Shown: in pieces, positions 36,900 through 44,774 of the stretch
Numbering within the stretch: position 1 is the stretch's first letter
Layout of the letters: every line of letters starts with the position of its first letter
Translations under genes and position numbers: made by a program
Notes under the pieces: model-generated
Databases searched by the model: none
What the model was told of the DNA's origin: nothing
What the model saw: only the letters and a program-made list of their open reading frames with translations
Origin: JAKVAV01 sp047633195
Lineage (GTDB): Bacteria; Bacteroidota; Bacteroidia; Flavobacteriales_D; Cryomorphaceae
Length of the DNA stretch: 64,000 nucleotides
Assembly (NCBI GenBank): GCA_047633195.1
Contig: JBLIEU010000009.1
Location: 25,664-89,663, forward strand
Direction: 5' to 3'

Positions 36900-36938
36900 A
36901 AGAATAAAGCTATAATAATATGTCATTGTTAAATACAT
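36885..36938 (-). CDS. Tyr-rich leader peptide of phhA
   Basis: The ORF encodes MYLTMTYYYSFILIGFM (17 residues) and stops at TAG. Four of 17 codons are TAT (Tyr), three consecutive, and two are Phe. An internal in-frame ATG at 36926 gives a 13-residue form. The first ATG begins 4 nt after a TAAATTTG promoter element, the same spacing as in bamD and aat. Translation of its last codons would cover the segment that competes with the downstream terminator. It has the features of a regulatory leader peptide, but expression is inferred. Confidence 0.65.
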   Translation of the reverse strand: MYLTMTYYYSFILIGFM

Positions 36939-36942
36939 GATT

Positions 36943-36972
36943 CAAATTTATTACCTTTTACTCAATAATCAA
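36943..36972 (-). promoter_or_regulatory. phhA promoter TTG-N19-TAAATTTG
   Basis: On the minus strand TTG (36972-36970) is followed after 19 nt by TAAATTTG (36950-36943), an exact match to the Bacteroidota sigma consensus and spacing. It predicts a start near 36938, about 120 nt upstream of the phhA start codon. Confidence 0.75.
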
Positions 36973-37065
36973 TGATTCGTTTCAGGAAAGGTTCGTTTTT
37001 ACCAGCGATCTTTTGCTACTGCCGCAAAGAAACACTTGCTTTGTTAGAGTCAAAATTGGAAATCC

Positions 37066-38376
37066 ATGTATCGTCTTTGCTTATTTATGATGTTGATCCC
37101 CATTCTGGGTTCTTCCCAAGGTGGTTGGGAGTGGGATATTCTCCCTTCTATGCCCGAGCCCGTCTCCAATAACGCTGTTGTTGAAGCCTTCGCCGGCGAC
37201 TCTCTTTGTGTTTATAGCTTCACGGGTATTTCTGAGGGATTAGAGCCTGAGGATATTCACCTCAAATCTTGGCGGTACAATACAGTAACTGAGCAATGGA
37301 TGCAACTTCCTGACGTCGATGATTTTCAAGGTAAAATAGCAGCAGGAGCTTCTACCATTAACAACATTATTTACCTGATCGGAGGCTACCACGTTTTTGA
37401 AGGGTTCAATGAGCAAACCTCGAATAAGGTTCATCGCTTTGATGCTGATGCAAATACTTGGCTAGAGGATGGAGCCGATATCCCAGTGCCGATTGATGAC
37501 CAAGTTCAAGCGGTGTGGCGTGATAGCCTGATCTTCGTTATCACTGGCTGGAGCCAAAATACCAATGTCGATGATGTCCAAATCTATGATCCCTCCATTG
37601 ACATTTGGTCAGCTGCCACCTCGATACCAAATTCGAGCAGCTTTAAGGCGTTTGGGGCTTCGGGAACAATTATAGGCGATACGATCTATTACTATGGAGG
37701 GACGAAGATTTCGGGATTCAACTTTATGGCGACCAACGAGTTTCGCAAAGGGATTATCAATCCCGAGGATCCAACAGACATATTGTGGTCACTCGAACCG
37801 GATACTGATCTACCCGATGGTTATCGAATGGCCTGTACCTCTTTCGGAGATGAAGTGGTGTGGATAGGAGGGGCACAGATAGCGTACAATTTTGACGGAT
37901 TAGCATATTCAGGAGGTGCAGTTGTTCAGCCACACCAGGAGATCAGGACCTTTAACTCATTCACCAACTTATGGTCATTCTTTGAGGATTCACCTTTTGC
38001 GGCGATGGATTTAAGGGGAATAGCCAAGGTGGCAGATGACGAATGGATCATTGCTGGAGGCATGACTACTGATGCTCAAGTCACCAACGCAGTGTACAGA
38101 ATTCGAATGGCTGCAGTTTCAACTCAAAATGCTAGTTTTCCAGCACTGAAAGTATTTTGCAGTTCAGATCTATTGGTAATTGGAGCGCTTCCAACTGGAC
38201 ATTACCGAATGGGCCTATTTGATATCTCAGGCCGTTTGGTGTTTAGTCAGATTCTCTCCGAAGGCAAGCATACTATTTCCACTTCAGCTCTCCCCGACGG
38301 AATTTACCTACTTGCAATACAGCAAACTGAAGGAAGTCAATTTGGTATTGCGAATTTTAAAATAGCCACTTTCTGA
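37066..38376 (+). CDS. Kelch-repeat protein with T9SS sorting domain
   Basis: A 436-residue secreted protein (signal peptide ending ILGSSQG). Residues about 25-345 hold Kelch-type beta-propeller blades: INNIIYLIGGYHVFEGF, NKVHRFDADANTWLEDG, DSLIFVITGWSQNTNVDDVQIYDPSIDIWS and GDTIYYYGGTKISGF. The last 75 residues (RMGLFDISGRLVFSQILSEGKHTIS ... LPDGIYLLAIQ) are a type A T9SS sorting domain. It probably mediates surface binding; the ligand is unknown. The gene is divergent from phhA. Confidence 0.85.
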   Translation: MYRLCLFMMLIPILGSSQGGWEWDILPSMPEPVSNNAVVEAFAGDSLCVYSFTGISEGLEPEDIHLKSWRYNTVTEQWMQLPDVDDFQGKIAAGASTINNIIYLIGGYHVFEGFNEQTSNKVHRFDADANTWLEDGADIPVPIDDQVQAVWRDSLIFVITGWSQNTNVDDVQIYDPSIDIWSAATSIPNSSSFKAFGASGTIIGDTIYYYGGTKISGFNFMATNEFRKGIINPEDPTDILWSLEPDTDLPDGYRMACTSFGDEVVWIGGAQIAYNFDGLAYSGGAVVQPHQEIRTFNSFTNLWSFFEDSPFAAMDLRGIAKVADDEWIIAGGMTTDAQVTNAVYRIRMAAVSTQNASFPALKVFCSSDLLVIGALPTGHYRMGLFDISGRLVFSQILSEGKHTISTSALPDGIYLLAIQQTEGSQFGIANFKIATF

Positions 38377-38390
38377 TGTGGTGTTTTTTT
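38365..38390 (+). terminator. Weak terminator at the end of the Kelch gene
   Basis: GCCAC/GTGGT can form a 5-bp stem (one wobble) around the TGA stop codon, followed by seven T residues at 38384-38390. The stem is short. Confidence 0.35.
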
Positions 38391-38498
38391 GAAATGATTG
38401 GTTTGATTTAGGATATTAGAAGTATTATTGCCCCAATTAATTTTTTTGCATAGAAAAGATGCAAAAGATGAAATAAGTATAGCGAAGTAAAGCTCCAC

Positions 38499-40178
38499 AT
38501 GAAAGAATTGAATCATTACAGTAAAACTGTCACGCAAGACCCTACTCAGCCAGCGGCTCAAGCGATGCTTTATGCTATTGGATTGACCAAAGAGGATCTT
38601 CAGAAACCATTTGTAGGGATCGCTAGCACAGGATTTGAAGGCAATCCTTGCAATATGCACCTCAACGATCTGGCCAAACTGGTAAAAAAAGGTACCCTAA
38701 ACCAAGATACTGTTGGACTCATCTTCAATACCATTGGCGTAAGTGATGGAATTTCGATGGGAACACCTGGAATGAGGTATTCTCTGCCTTCAAGAGACAT
38801 CATCGCTGATTCGATGGAAACCGTAGTTCAGGCAATGAGTTATGATGGACTGATCACTGTAGTTGGTTGCGACAAAAACATGCCTGGTGCTTTATTGGCA
38901 ATGATCCGATTGAATCGACCAAGTATTCTCGTTTACGGTGGCACGATTGACTCTGGCTCTCACAATGGAAAGAAACTGGATGTGGTATCGGCATTTGAGG
39001 CTTGGGGCAGCAAAGTAGCGGGAACCATGGGCGAGACGGAATACCAAAACATAGTGGAAAAAGCATGTCCTGGTGCTGGTGCTTGCGGTGGAATGTATAC
39101 AGCTAACACCATGGCTTCAGCCATTGAAGCGATAGGTATGGCCTTGCCATTCAACTCTTCAAACCCTGCTCTTAGCGAAGCGAAAAAGATTGAGTCGATC
39201 AGAGCAGGTGAGGCAATACGACTCCTACTGGAAAAGGATATCAAGCCCTTAGATATCATTACGCGAAAATCGTTGGAAAACGCCGTTCGATTGATCACCA
39301 TATTAGGTGGTTCAACCAATGCTGTTTTGCATTTTCTAGCAATAGCGCGCTCAGCCCAAATTGACTTTACTTTAAAAGATTTTCAAGACATAAGCGATAA
39401 CACTCCTTTTCTAGCGGATCTGAAGCCAAGTGGAAAGTACTTAATGGAAGATGTCCATGCAGTAGGAGGGATACCTGCAGTGTTAAAATACCTTCTGAGA
39501 AAAGGACTGATTCACGGAGACTGTATGACCGTTACAGGTAAAACACTGGCTGAGAATCTCGCTGAGGTAGACGACCTTACGGAAGGGCAGGATGTCATAA
39601 AAACCATTGAAAAGCCCATTAAGGTTTCAGGTCATTTGCAAATGCTCTATGGAAATTTAGCAACAAGAGGAAGTGTAGCTAAAATCACTGGTAAAGAAGG
39701 ACTAACTTTCAGAGGTAAAGCGAAGGTATTCGAAGGCGAATACGATGCCAATGCAGGTATTGGTGCTGGAAAGGTCGAAAAAGGAGACGTTGTAGTGATA
39801 CGCTACGAAGGCCCAAAAGGTGGTCCTGGTATGCCTGAAATGCTAAAGCCTACCGCTGCCATAATGGGAGCAGGATTGGGAAAAGATGTGGCATTGATCA
39901 CCGACGGTCGTTTCTCTGGCGGAACTCACGGGTTCGTTGTCGGCCATATTACACCAGAAGCACAGGAGGGAGGAACCATTGCATTGGTAAAAGATGGAGA
40001 CATCATAGCCTTGGATGCGAATAGCAACACCATTAATTTGGAGGTGTCGGTAGAAGAACTCGAAAAAAGAAGAAAAAATTGGGTGGCCCCTAAACTCAAG
40101 TTCGATCGCGGTGTTCTTTATAAGTATGCCAAAACAGTATCCTCGGCATCAGAGGGTTGTGTTACAGATGAATTTTAA
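38499..40178 (+). CDS. ilvD: Dihydroxy-acid dehydratase
   Basis: IlvD is the Fe-S enzyme that dehydrates dihydroxy-acids to the 2-keto precursors of valine and isoleucine. The 559-residue protein has the cluster cysteines in FEGNPCNMH, GCDKNMPG and GACGGMYTANTM, and the C-terminal TDGRFSGGTHGFVVGHITPEA. First gene of the operon ilvD-ilvB-ilvN-ilvC. The 120-nt leader contains an inverted repeat TTTTGCAT-N7-ATGCAAAA (38444-38466) but no terminator. Confidence 0.97.
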   Translation: MKELNHYSKTVTQDPTQPAAQAMLYAIGLTKEDLQKPFVGIASTGFEGNPCNMHLNDLAKLVKKGTLNQDTVGLIFNTIGVSDGISMGTPGMRYSLPSRDIIADSMETVVQAMSYDGLITVVGCDKNMPGALLAMIRLNRPSILVYGGTIDSGSHNGKKLDVVSAFEAWGSKVAGTMGETEYQNIVEKACPGAGACGGMYTANTMASAIEAIGMALPFNSSNPALSEAKKIESIRAGEAIRLLLEKDIKPLDIITRKSLENAVRLITILGGSTNAVLHFLAIARSAQIDFTLKDFQDISDNTPFLADLKPSGKYLMEDVHAVGGIPAVLKYLLRKGLIHGDCMTVTGKTLAENLAEVDDLTEGQDVIKTIEKPIKVSGHLQMLYGNLATRGSVAKITGKEGLTFRGKAKVFEGEYDANAGIGAGKVEKGDVVVIRYEGPKGGPGMPEMLKPTAAIMGAGLGKDVALITDGRFSGGTHGFVVGHITPEAQEGGTIALVKDGDIIALDANSNTINLEVSVEELEKRRKNWVAPKLKFDRGVLYKYAKTVSSASEGCVTDEF

Positions 40179-40218
40179 CCAATCATAGATTATTAGTGCT
40201 AATTAAAAGTTGGAAGGG

Positions 40219-41979
40219 ATGAATAAGGAAGCTTCACAAATGGGAATAGAGGAAGTGACTCTATCCGAAAATAATAAAATGCCTAAAGCAACGGTTCGAA
40301 TTTCGGGTAGCGAAGCCGTTGTTAGATGTTTGATCGAAGAAGGTGTCGACATTTTATACGGTTACCCCGGAGGCGCCATAATGCCTGTTTACGACGAATT
40401 GTACAAGTATCAAGGAAAGATACACCACGTAATGACCCGCCATGAACAAGGTGCTACTCATGCCGCTCAAGGCTATGCGCGTATTTCAGGAAGAGTGGGA
40501 GTGGCCATTGCTACATCTGGTCCTGGTGCTACAAATTTAGTTACGGGATTAGCCGATGCTCAGATTGACTCGACAGCCATGGTTTGTATCACAGGCCAAG
40601 TGGCTTCCCATCTGCTTGGTAGCGACGCATTTCAAGAAACGGATATCGTAGGTATATCAACACCTATAACTAAGTGGAACCATCAGGTTACCAAAGCATC
40701 CGATATTCCCAAAGTATTGGCAAAGGCCTTTTACATTGCTAAAAGCGGAAGACCTGGGCCGGTATTGATCGACATTACAAAAGACGCGCAATTTGAAGAA
40801 TTTGACTTTTCTTACGAAAAGTGTACAGGAGTCAGGAGCTATATTGCGATCCCTAAACCGGATGATAGAGCAATAGCCAATGCTGCAGAGCTGATCAATG
40901 CCGCCAAAAAGCCACTAATTGTTTGGGGTCAGGGAGTCATCCTGAGTAGAGCTGAAGAAGAGCTAAAGCAGGTCGTTGAAAAAACAGGGATACCCGCAGC
41001 ATGGACTATCCTAGGTGCTTCAGCCATTCCGACAGCCCATCCCTTGAACGTAGGAATGGTAGGAATGCACGGAAACTACGGCCCCAACGTGCTTACCAAC
41101 GAGTGTGATGTCCTAATCGCGATTGGTATGCGCTTCGATGACCGCGTTACAGGAAATCTTAGTGCTTACGCCAAGCAGGCAAAGGTCATTCATTTTGAAA
41201 TCGACCCGTCGGAAATTGATAAAAATGTCAAAACTGACGTTGCTGTTTTGGGAGACGCCAAGGAATGTTTGTGTAAGCTGATTCCTTTGCTCGACGAAAA
41301 TCAACACGAAGATTGGCATCAAAAATTCAAGGATTTCTACGTCTTAGAATATGACAAAGTAATCAAAGGCGACCTCCATCCAACAAAAGTTGGCCTCACT
41401 ATGGGCGAAGTGCTCAAAGAGATCAATAGATGTTCAAATGGCAATGCGGCAATTGTGAGCGACGTAGGTCAACACCAAATGATTGCTTGTCGTTATGCCG
41501 AATTCACAACCACCAAGAGCAACATTACTTCTGGTGGATTGGGTACGATGGGGTTTGCCTTGCCTGCAGCGATCGGTGCAAAAATGGCTGCTCCCGACAG
41601 AGAAGTTGTTGCTATAATAGGTGATGGAGGTTACCAAATGACCATCCAAGAGTTGGGTACTATTTTTCAGCAAAAAACTGCTGTCAAAATAGTGGTTTTA
41701 AATAACGAGTTTCTAGGAATGGTGCGCCAATGGCAGCAGTTATTTTTTGACAAACGTTACGCTTCTACTGAAATGACTAACCCCGATTTTGTAACGATTG
41801 CAAAAGGCTACGCCATTGAGGCAAGACGCGTAGTTAAACGAGAAGAACTCAAAGCGGCCGTTGCGGAAATGATGGCGAGTAAAGAGGCTTATTTCTTGGA
41901 AGTACGAGTTGAAAAAGAGGGCAACGTCTTCCCGATGATTCCTACGGGCGCTTCGGTTTCTGAAATGAGATTAGAATAG
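40219..41979 (+). CDS. ilvB: Acetolactate synthase, large subunit
   Basis: The catalytic subunit of acetohydroxyacid synthase, ThDP- and FAD-dependent, committing pyruvate to branched-chain amino acids. Its 586 residues include GVDILYGYPGGAIMPVYDELY, the catalytic Glu in TRHEQGATHAAQGYAR, SGPGATNLVTGLADAQ, and the ThDP motif IIGDGGYQMTIQELGTIFQQK ... LNNEFLGMVRQWQ. The ATG at 40219 is preferred over the TTG at 40210. It lies 40 nt after ilvD and 2 nt before ilvN. Confidence 0.97.
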   Translation: MNKEASQMGIEEVTLSENNKMPKATVRISGSEAVVRCLIEEGVDILYGYPGGAIMPVYDELYKYQGKIHHVMTRHEQGATHAAQGYARISGRVGVAIATSGPGATNLVTGLADAQIDSTAMVCITGQVASHLLGSDAFQETDIVGISTPITKWNHQVTKASDIPKVLAKAFYIAKSGRPGPVLIDITKDAQFEEFDFSYEKCTGVRSYIAIPKPDDRAIANAAELINAAKKPLIVWGQGVILSRAEEELKQVVEKTGIPAAWTILGASAIPTAHPLNVGMVGMHGNYGPNVLTNECDVLIAIGMRFDDRVTGNLSAYAKQAKVIHFEIDPSEIDKNVKTDVAVLGDAKECLCKLIPLLDENQHEDWHQKFKDFYVLEYDKVIKGDLHPTKVGLTMGEVLKEINRCSNGNAAIVSDVGQHQMIACRYAEFTTTKSNITSGGLGTMGFALPAAIGAKMAAPDREVVAIIGDGGYQMTIQELGTIFQQKTAVKIVVLNNEFLGMVRQWQQLFFDKRYASTEMTNPDFVTIAKGYAIEARRVVKREELKAAVAEMMASKEAYFLEVRVEKEGNVFPMIPTGASVSEMRLE

Positions 41980-41981
41980 AA

Positions 41982-42509
41982 ATGGAAGAAACAAAGGTTT
42001 ACACAGTATCGATTTATACTGAAAATAACATTGGATTGCTGAATAGGCTCTCTGCTATTTTTCAGCGTCGACATATCAATATTGAAAGCATCAACTCATC
42101 GGTATCAGAAATACCAGATGTCTCTCGTTTTACAATTGTTGTTGAGATGACGGAGACGCAAATCAATAAGATCATCGGTCAGATTGCGAAGCAAGTGGAA
42201 GTAATTAAAGCATACTACCATACGGACGACGAAATAATCTACCAGGAGTCTTGTCTCTTCAAAATAAAATCTGACTTGCTTTTTGAGGATCGTCAAATTC
42301 AGAACATTGTAAAGGACAGCAACTCTCGAATTGTTACTGTCAATAGAGAATTTTTCGTCGTTGAAAAATCAGGACGTAAGGAGGAGATTGACCAACTCTT
42401 TGAAGATTTCAGCGCATTCGGCATCATGCAGTTCATTCGTTCAGGAAGGATTGCGGTTACCAAAGAGAAGTTGGAAGTATCTCATATACTCAATGCATTC
42501 AATCATTAA
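41982..42509 (+). CDS. ilvN: Acetolactate synthase, regulatory small subunit
   Basis: A 175-residue regulatory subunit. The N-terminal ACT domain reads KVYTVSIYTENNIGLLNRLSAIFQRRHINIESINSSVSEI and the C-terminal half forms the second domain of the family. In this family the small subunit confers feedback inhibition by valine or other branched-chain amino acids. It begins 2 nt after ilvB, consistent with subunit co-synthesis. Confidence 0.94.
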   Translation: MEETKVYTVSIYTENNIGLLNRLSAIFQRRHINIESINSSVSEIPDVSRFTIVVEMTETQINKIIGQIAKQVEVIKAYYHTDDEIIYQESCLFKIKSDLLFEDRQIQNIVKDSNSRIVTVNREFFVVEKSGRKEEIDQLFEDFSAFGIMQFIRSGRIAVTKEKLEVSHILNAFNH

Positions 42510-42520
42510 AAAAAAAATCA

Positions 42521-44002
42521 ATGTCAAATTATTTTAATACCCTGTCTCTTCGACAGCAACTGAGCCAATTGGGTAAATGTCGATTCATGGACGCTGCTGA
42601 ATTTGAAGACGGCGTAAATGCATTAATCGGTAAAAAGATCGTCATCATCGGTTGCGGAGCGCAAGGGCTCAATCAGGGATTGAACATGCGCGATTCAGGA
42701 TTGGATATTTCTTACGCATTGCGTCAAGCCGCTATTGACGAGCAGAGAGTTTCTTTTAAAAATGCCAGCTCAAATGGCTTCACGGTGGGTACTTATCAAG
42801 AACTCGTTCCCTCGGCAGACCTCGTTCTTAATTTAACTCCCGATAAGCAGCATACCAATGTGGTAAAGTCAGTGATGCCTTTAATGAAGCATGGTGCTAC
42901 ACTTTCTTATTCACATGGTTTCAACATCGTTGAAGAGGGCATGAAGATTAGAGAAGACATTACGGTAATCATGGTGGCACCAAAATGCCCAGGTACTGAG
43001 GTAAGGGAAGAGTACAAAAGAGGATTTGGTGTGCCAACGTTAATTGCTGTTCACCCAGAAAATGATCCCGATGGAAAAGGTTGGAGTCAGGCAAAAGCAT
43101 ACGCCGTTTCCACGGGAGGAGACCGCGCAGGAGTGCTTGAGTCATCGTTTGTAGCTGAAGTGAAAAGTGATTTAATGGGAGAGCAGACCATTTTGTGCGG
43201 TGTTCTTCAAACAGGGTCAATTCTTGCATTCAATAAAATGGTGGAGAAAGGAGCCGATGCTCATTATGCGGCTAAGCTGATTCAATACGGTTGGGAAACA
43301 ATCACCGAGGCTTTAAAGCAAGGTGGAATCACCAACATGATGGATCGTTTGTCGAACCCAGCAAAAGTGAAAGCGCATCAACTTTCTGAAGAATTAAAAG
43401 GAATACTCAAGCCATTGTTTGATAAGCACATGGATGATATTATCTCTGGACACTTTTCGGAAACCATGATGGCCGATTGGGCCAATGACGATGCAGACTT
43501 ACTACGCTGGCGTGCCGAAACAGGTGAAACGGCGTTTGAGAAAACGCCACTCACCAATGATTTGATTCCTGAGCAGGAATATTTTGACCACGGAGTACTC
43601 ATGATCGCATTCGTCAAGTCAGGAGTAGAATTGGCTTTTGAAACCATGGTTAGTACAGGTATCATCGAAGAGTCTGCTTATTACGAGTCACTGCACGAAT
43701 TACCCTTAATCGCGAATACCGTCGCTCGAAAGAAACTCTATGAAATGAACAGAGTCATCTCGGACACAGCAGAGTATGGCTGCTATTTATTTGATCACGC
43801 CTGTAAGCCTTTGTTGGTTGATTTCATGAAAACAATTGATTTAGAAGTTATTGGTAAGTCATTTTCAGCTTCGAATGCCGCAGATAACGTCGAGCTAATC
43901 AGCGTGAATGATGCGATCAGAAATCACCCTATTGAAGCCATTGGCAAAGAGCTAAGAAATGCCATGACGGCTATGAAGAAAATTAAAAGCGAAGTAGCCT
44001 AG
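42521..44002 (+). CDS. ilvC: Ketol-acid reductoisomerase, class II
   Basis: IlvC converts acetolactate or acetohydroxybutyrate to dihydroxy-acids with NADPH and Mg2+. At 493 residues it is the long class II form, as in E. coli and plants. IVIIGCGAQGLNQGLNMRDSG is the nucleotide-binding loop; SYALRQAAIDEQRVSFKNAS follows. VAPKCPGTEVREEYKRGFGVP and DLMGEQTILCGVLQ hold metal and substrate residues. Last gene of the ilv operon. Two hairpins lie directly downstream (44012-44028 and 44032-44049). Confidence 0.97.
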   Translation: MSNYFNTLSLRQQLSQLGKCRFMDAAEFEDGVNALIGKKIVIIGCGAQGLNQGLNMRDSGLDISYALRQAAIDEQRVSFKNASSNGFTVGTYQELVPSADLVLNLTPDKQHTNVVKSVMPLMKHGATLSYSHGFNIVEEGMKIREDITVIMVAPKCPGTEVREEYKRGFGVPTLIAVHPENDPDGKGWSQAKAYAVSTGGDRAGVLESSFVAEVKSDLMGEQTILCGVLQTGSILAFNKMVEKGADAHYAAKLIQYGWETITEALKQGGITNMMDRLSNPAKVKAHQLSEELKGILKPLFDKHMDDIISGHFSETMMADWANDDADLLRWRAETGETAFEKTPLTNDLIPEQEYFDHGVLMIAFVKSGVELAFETMVSTGIIEESAYYESLHELPLIANTVARKKLYEMNRVISDTAEYGCYLFDHACKPLLVDFMKTIDLEVIGKSFSASNAADNVELISVNDAIRNHPIEAIGKELRNAMTAMKKIKSEVA

Positions 44003-44011
44003 CCCAAACTC

Positions 44012-44049
44012 AGAACATTTGATGTTCTTCGCACGGTAATTTTTCCGTG
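44012..44049 (+). other. Tandem hairpins after ilvC
   Basis: AGAACAT-TTG-ATGTTCT forms a 7-bp stem, followed by CACGG-N8-CCGTG with a 5-bp stem. There is no T-run after either, so they may act as a transcript end stabiliser rather than an intrinsic terminator. Confidence 0.4.
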
Positions 44050-44083
44050 AGCAAGTCGTGTAATCAAATATAAATATGGAGCG

Positions 44084-44734
44084 GTGAGATACCCAACTGA
44101 ACTAACGGGTCAAGAAATAGCAGGAATTTATATTCATGAGCCTGGAGTACTGTTATCCAACGTTGCTATAGTCATAACCTGTTTCGCTATCGCCATTGTA
44201 AATAGAAACGTTAAGGGCAGAGCATCCCGTTTTTGGGTTCTGTTTACCATCTGTTTGGGAGTGGCAGCGACGGGAGGTGTCATTAGTCACGGGTTCCCGA
44301 CGTATTTGTCTCCCGAGGAATACTTTGCCGTGTGGTGGGTGAAAAATGACTTCGTGCTGCTTGCAAATCTATATGCGGGTTTAGCCGTTTTTTCGCTGAC
44401 CAACCTTCCACCTCGAAAATTAGCGATCACTTTAGTCATCAAGTTTATTATTTCGGCTCTACTTCTTTTTGTCCTTTATGATTTTCTGCCAGCAGTCGTT
44501 GACTTGGCACTCACCTATATTGCCATTCTTGTGATCACTTGGAACAGGACGGAAATGCGCGGTGTAAAATATTTGAAGCAGTCTTTTTTAATTGCTTTGG
44601 TCTCGGGTGCTTTCTATCTCTTTCCTTTTAGCCTTTTGGACGGTTGGTTTACCAATAAGGATGCTGTTCATGTTTTCGCCATCCTGAGTCTTATTATGAT
44701 TTCAAGGGCACTAAAAAGAATGGAATCCTTTTAA
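44084..44734 (+). CDS. Seven-helix membrane protein, unknown
   Basis: A 216-residue protein with about seven membrane helices (about 22-40, 48-66, 85-105, 110-130, 132-148, 160-178, 188-205). GGVISHGFPTYLSPEEYFAVWWVKNDF in the first large loop carries a conserved-looking His. I recognise no family with confidence. The start is GTG at 44084; a mini-ORF ATG-GAG-CGG-TGA overlaps it by 4 nt. It lies downstream of ilvC, past the two hairpins, and a functional link to branched-chain synthesis is not implied. Confidence 0.7.
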   Translation: MRYPTELTGQEIAGIYIHEPGVLLSNVAIVITCFAIAIVNRNVKGRASRFWVLFTICLGVAATGGVISHGFPTYLSPEEYFAVWWVKNDFVLLANLYAGLAVFSLTNLPPRKLAITLVIKFIISALLLFVLYDFLPAVVDLALTYIAILVITWNRTEMRGVKYLKQSFLIALVSGAFYLFPFSLLDGWFTNKDAVHVFAILSLIMISRALKRMESF

Positions 44735-44774
44735 TTTTTAGGGTATATTTAGCTCCCAATCAAATTTGTGTAAG

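Noticed and set aside
36972..37172. 66-codon plus-strand frame overlapping the start of the Kelch protein gene
   Set aside because: It overlaps a gene with a clear signal peptide and has no protein features of its own; it is also antisense to the phhA promoter.
38394..38411. Mini-ORF MIGLI before ilvD as a branched-chain leader peptide
   Set aside because: It contains Ile and Leu codons, but no terminator or competing hairpin with a T-run lies between it and ilvD, and no promoter is visible upstream of it.
38444..38466. Inverted repeat TTTTGCAT-N7-ATGCAAAA in the ilvD leader as a terminator
   Set aside because: The stem is AT-rich and not followed by a T-run on either strand.
40210..40218. 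TTG start three codons before the ilvB ATG
   Set aside because: The ATG at 40219 lies in a better position and the extra residues are not part of the family's N-terminus.
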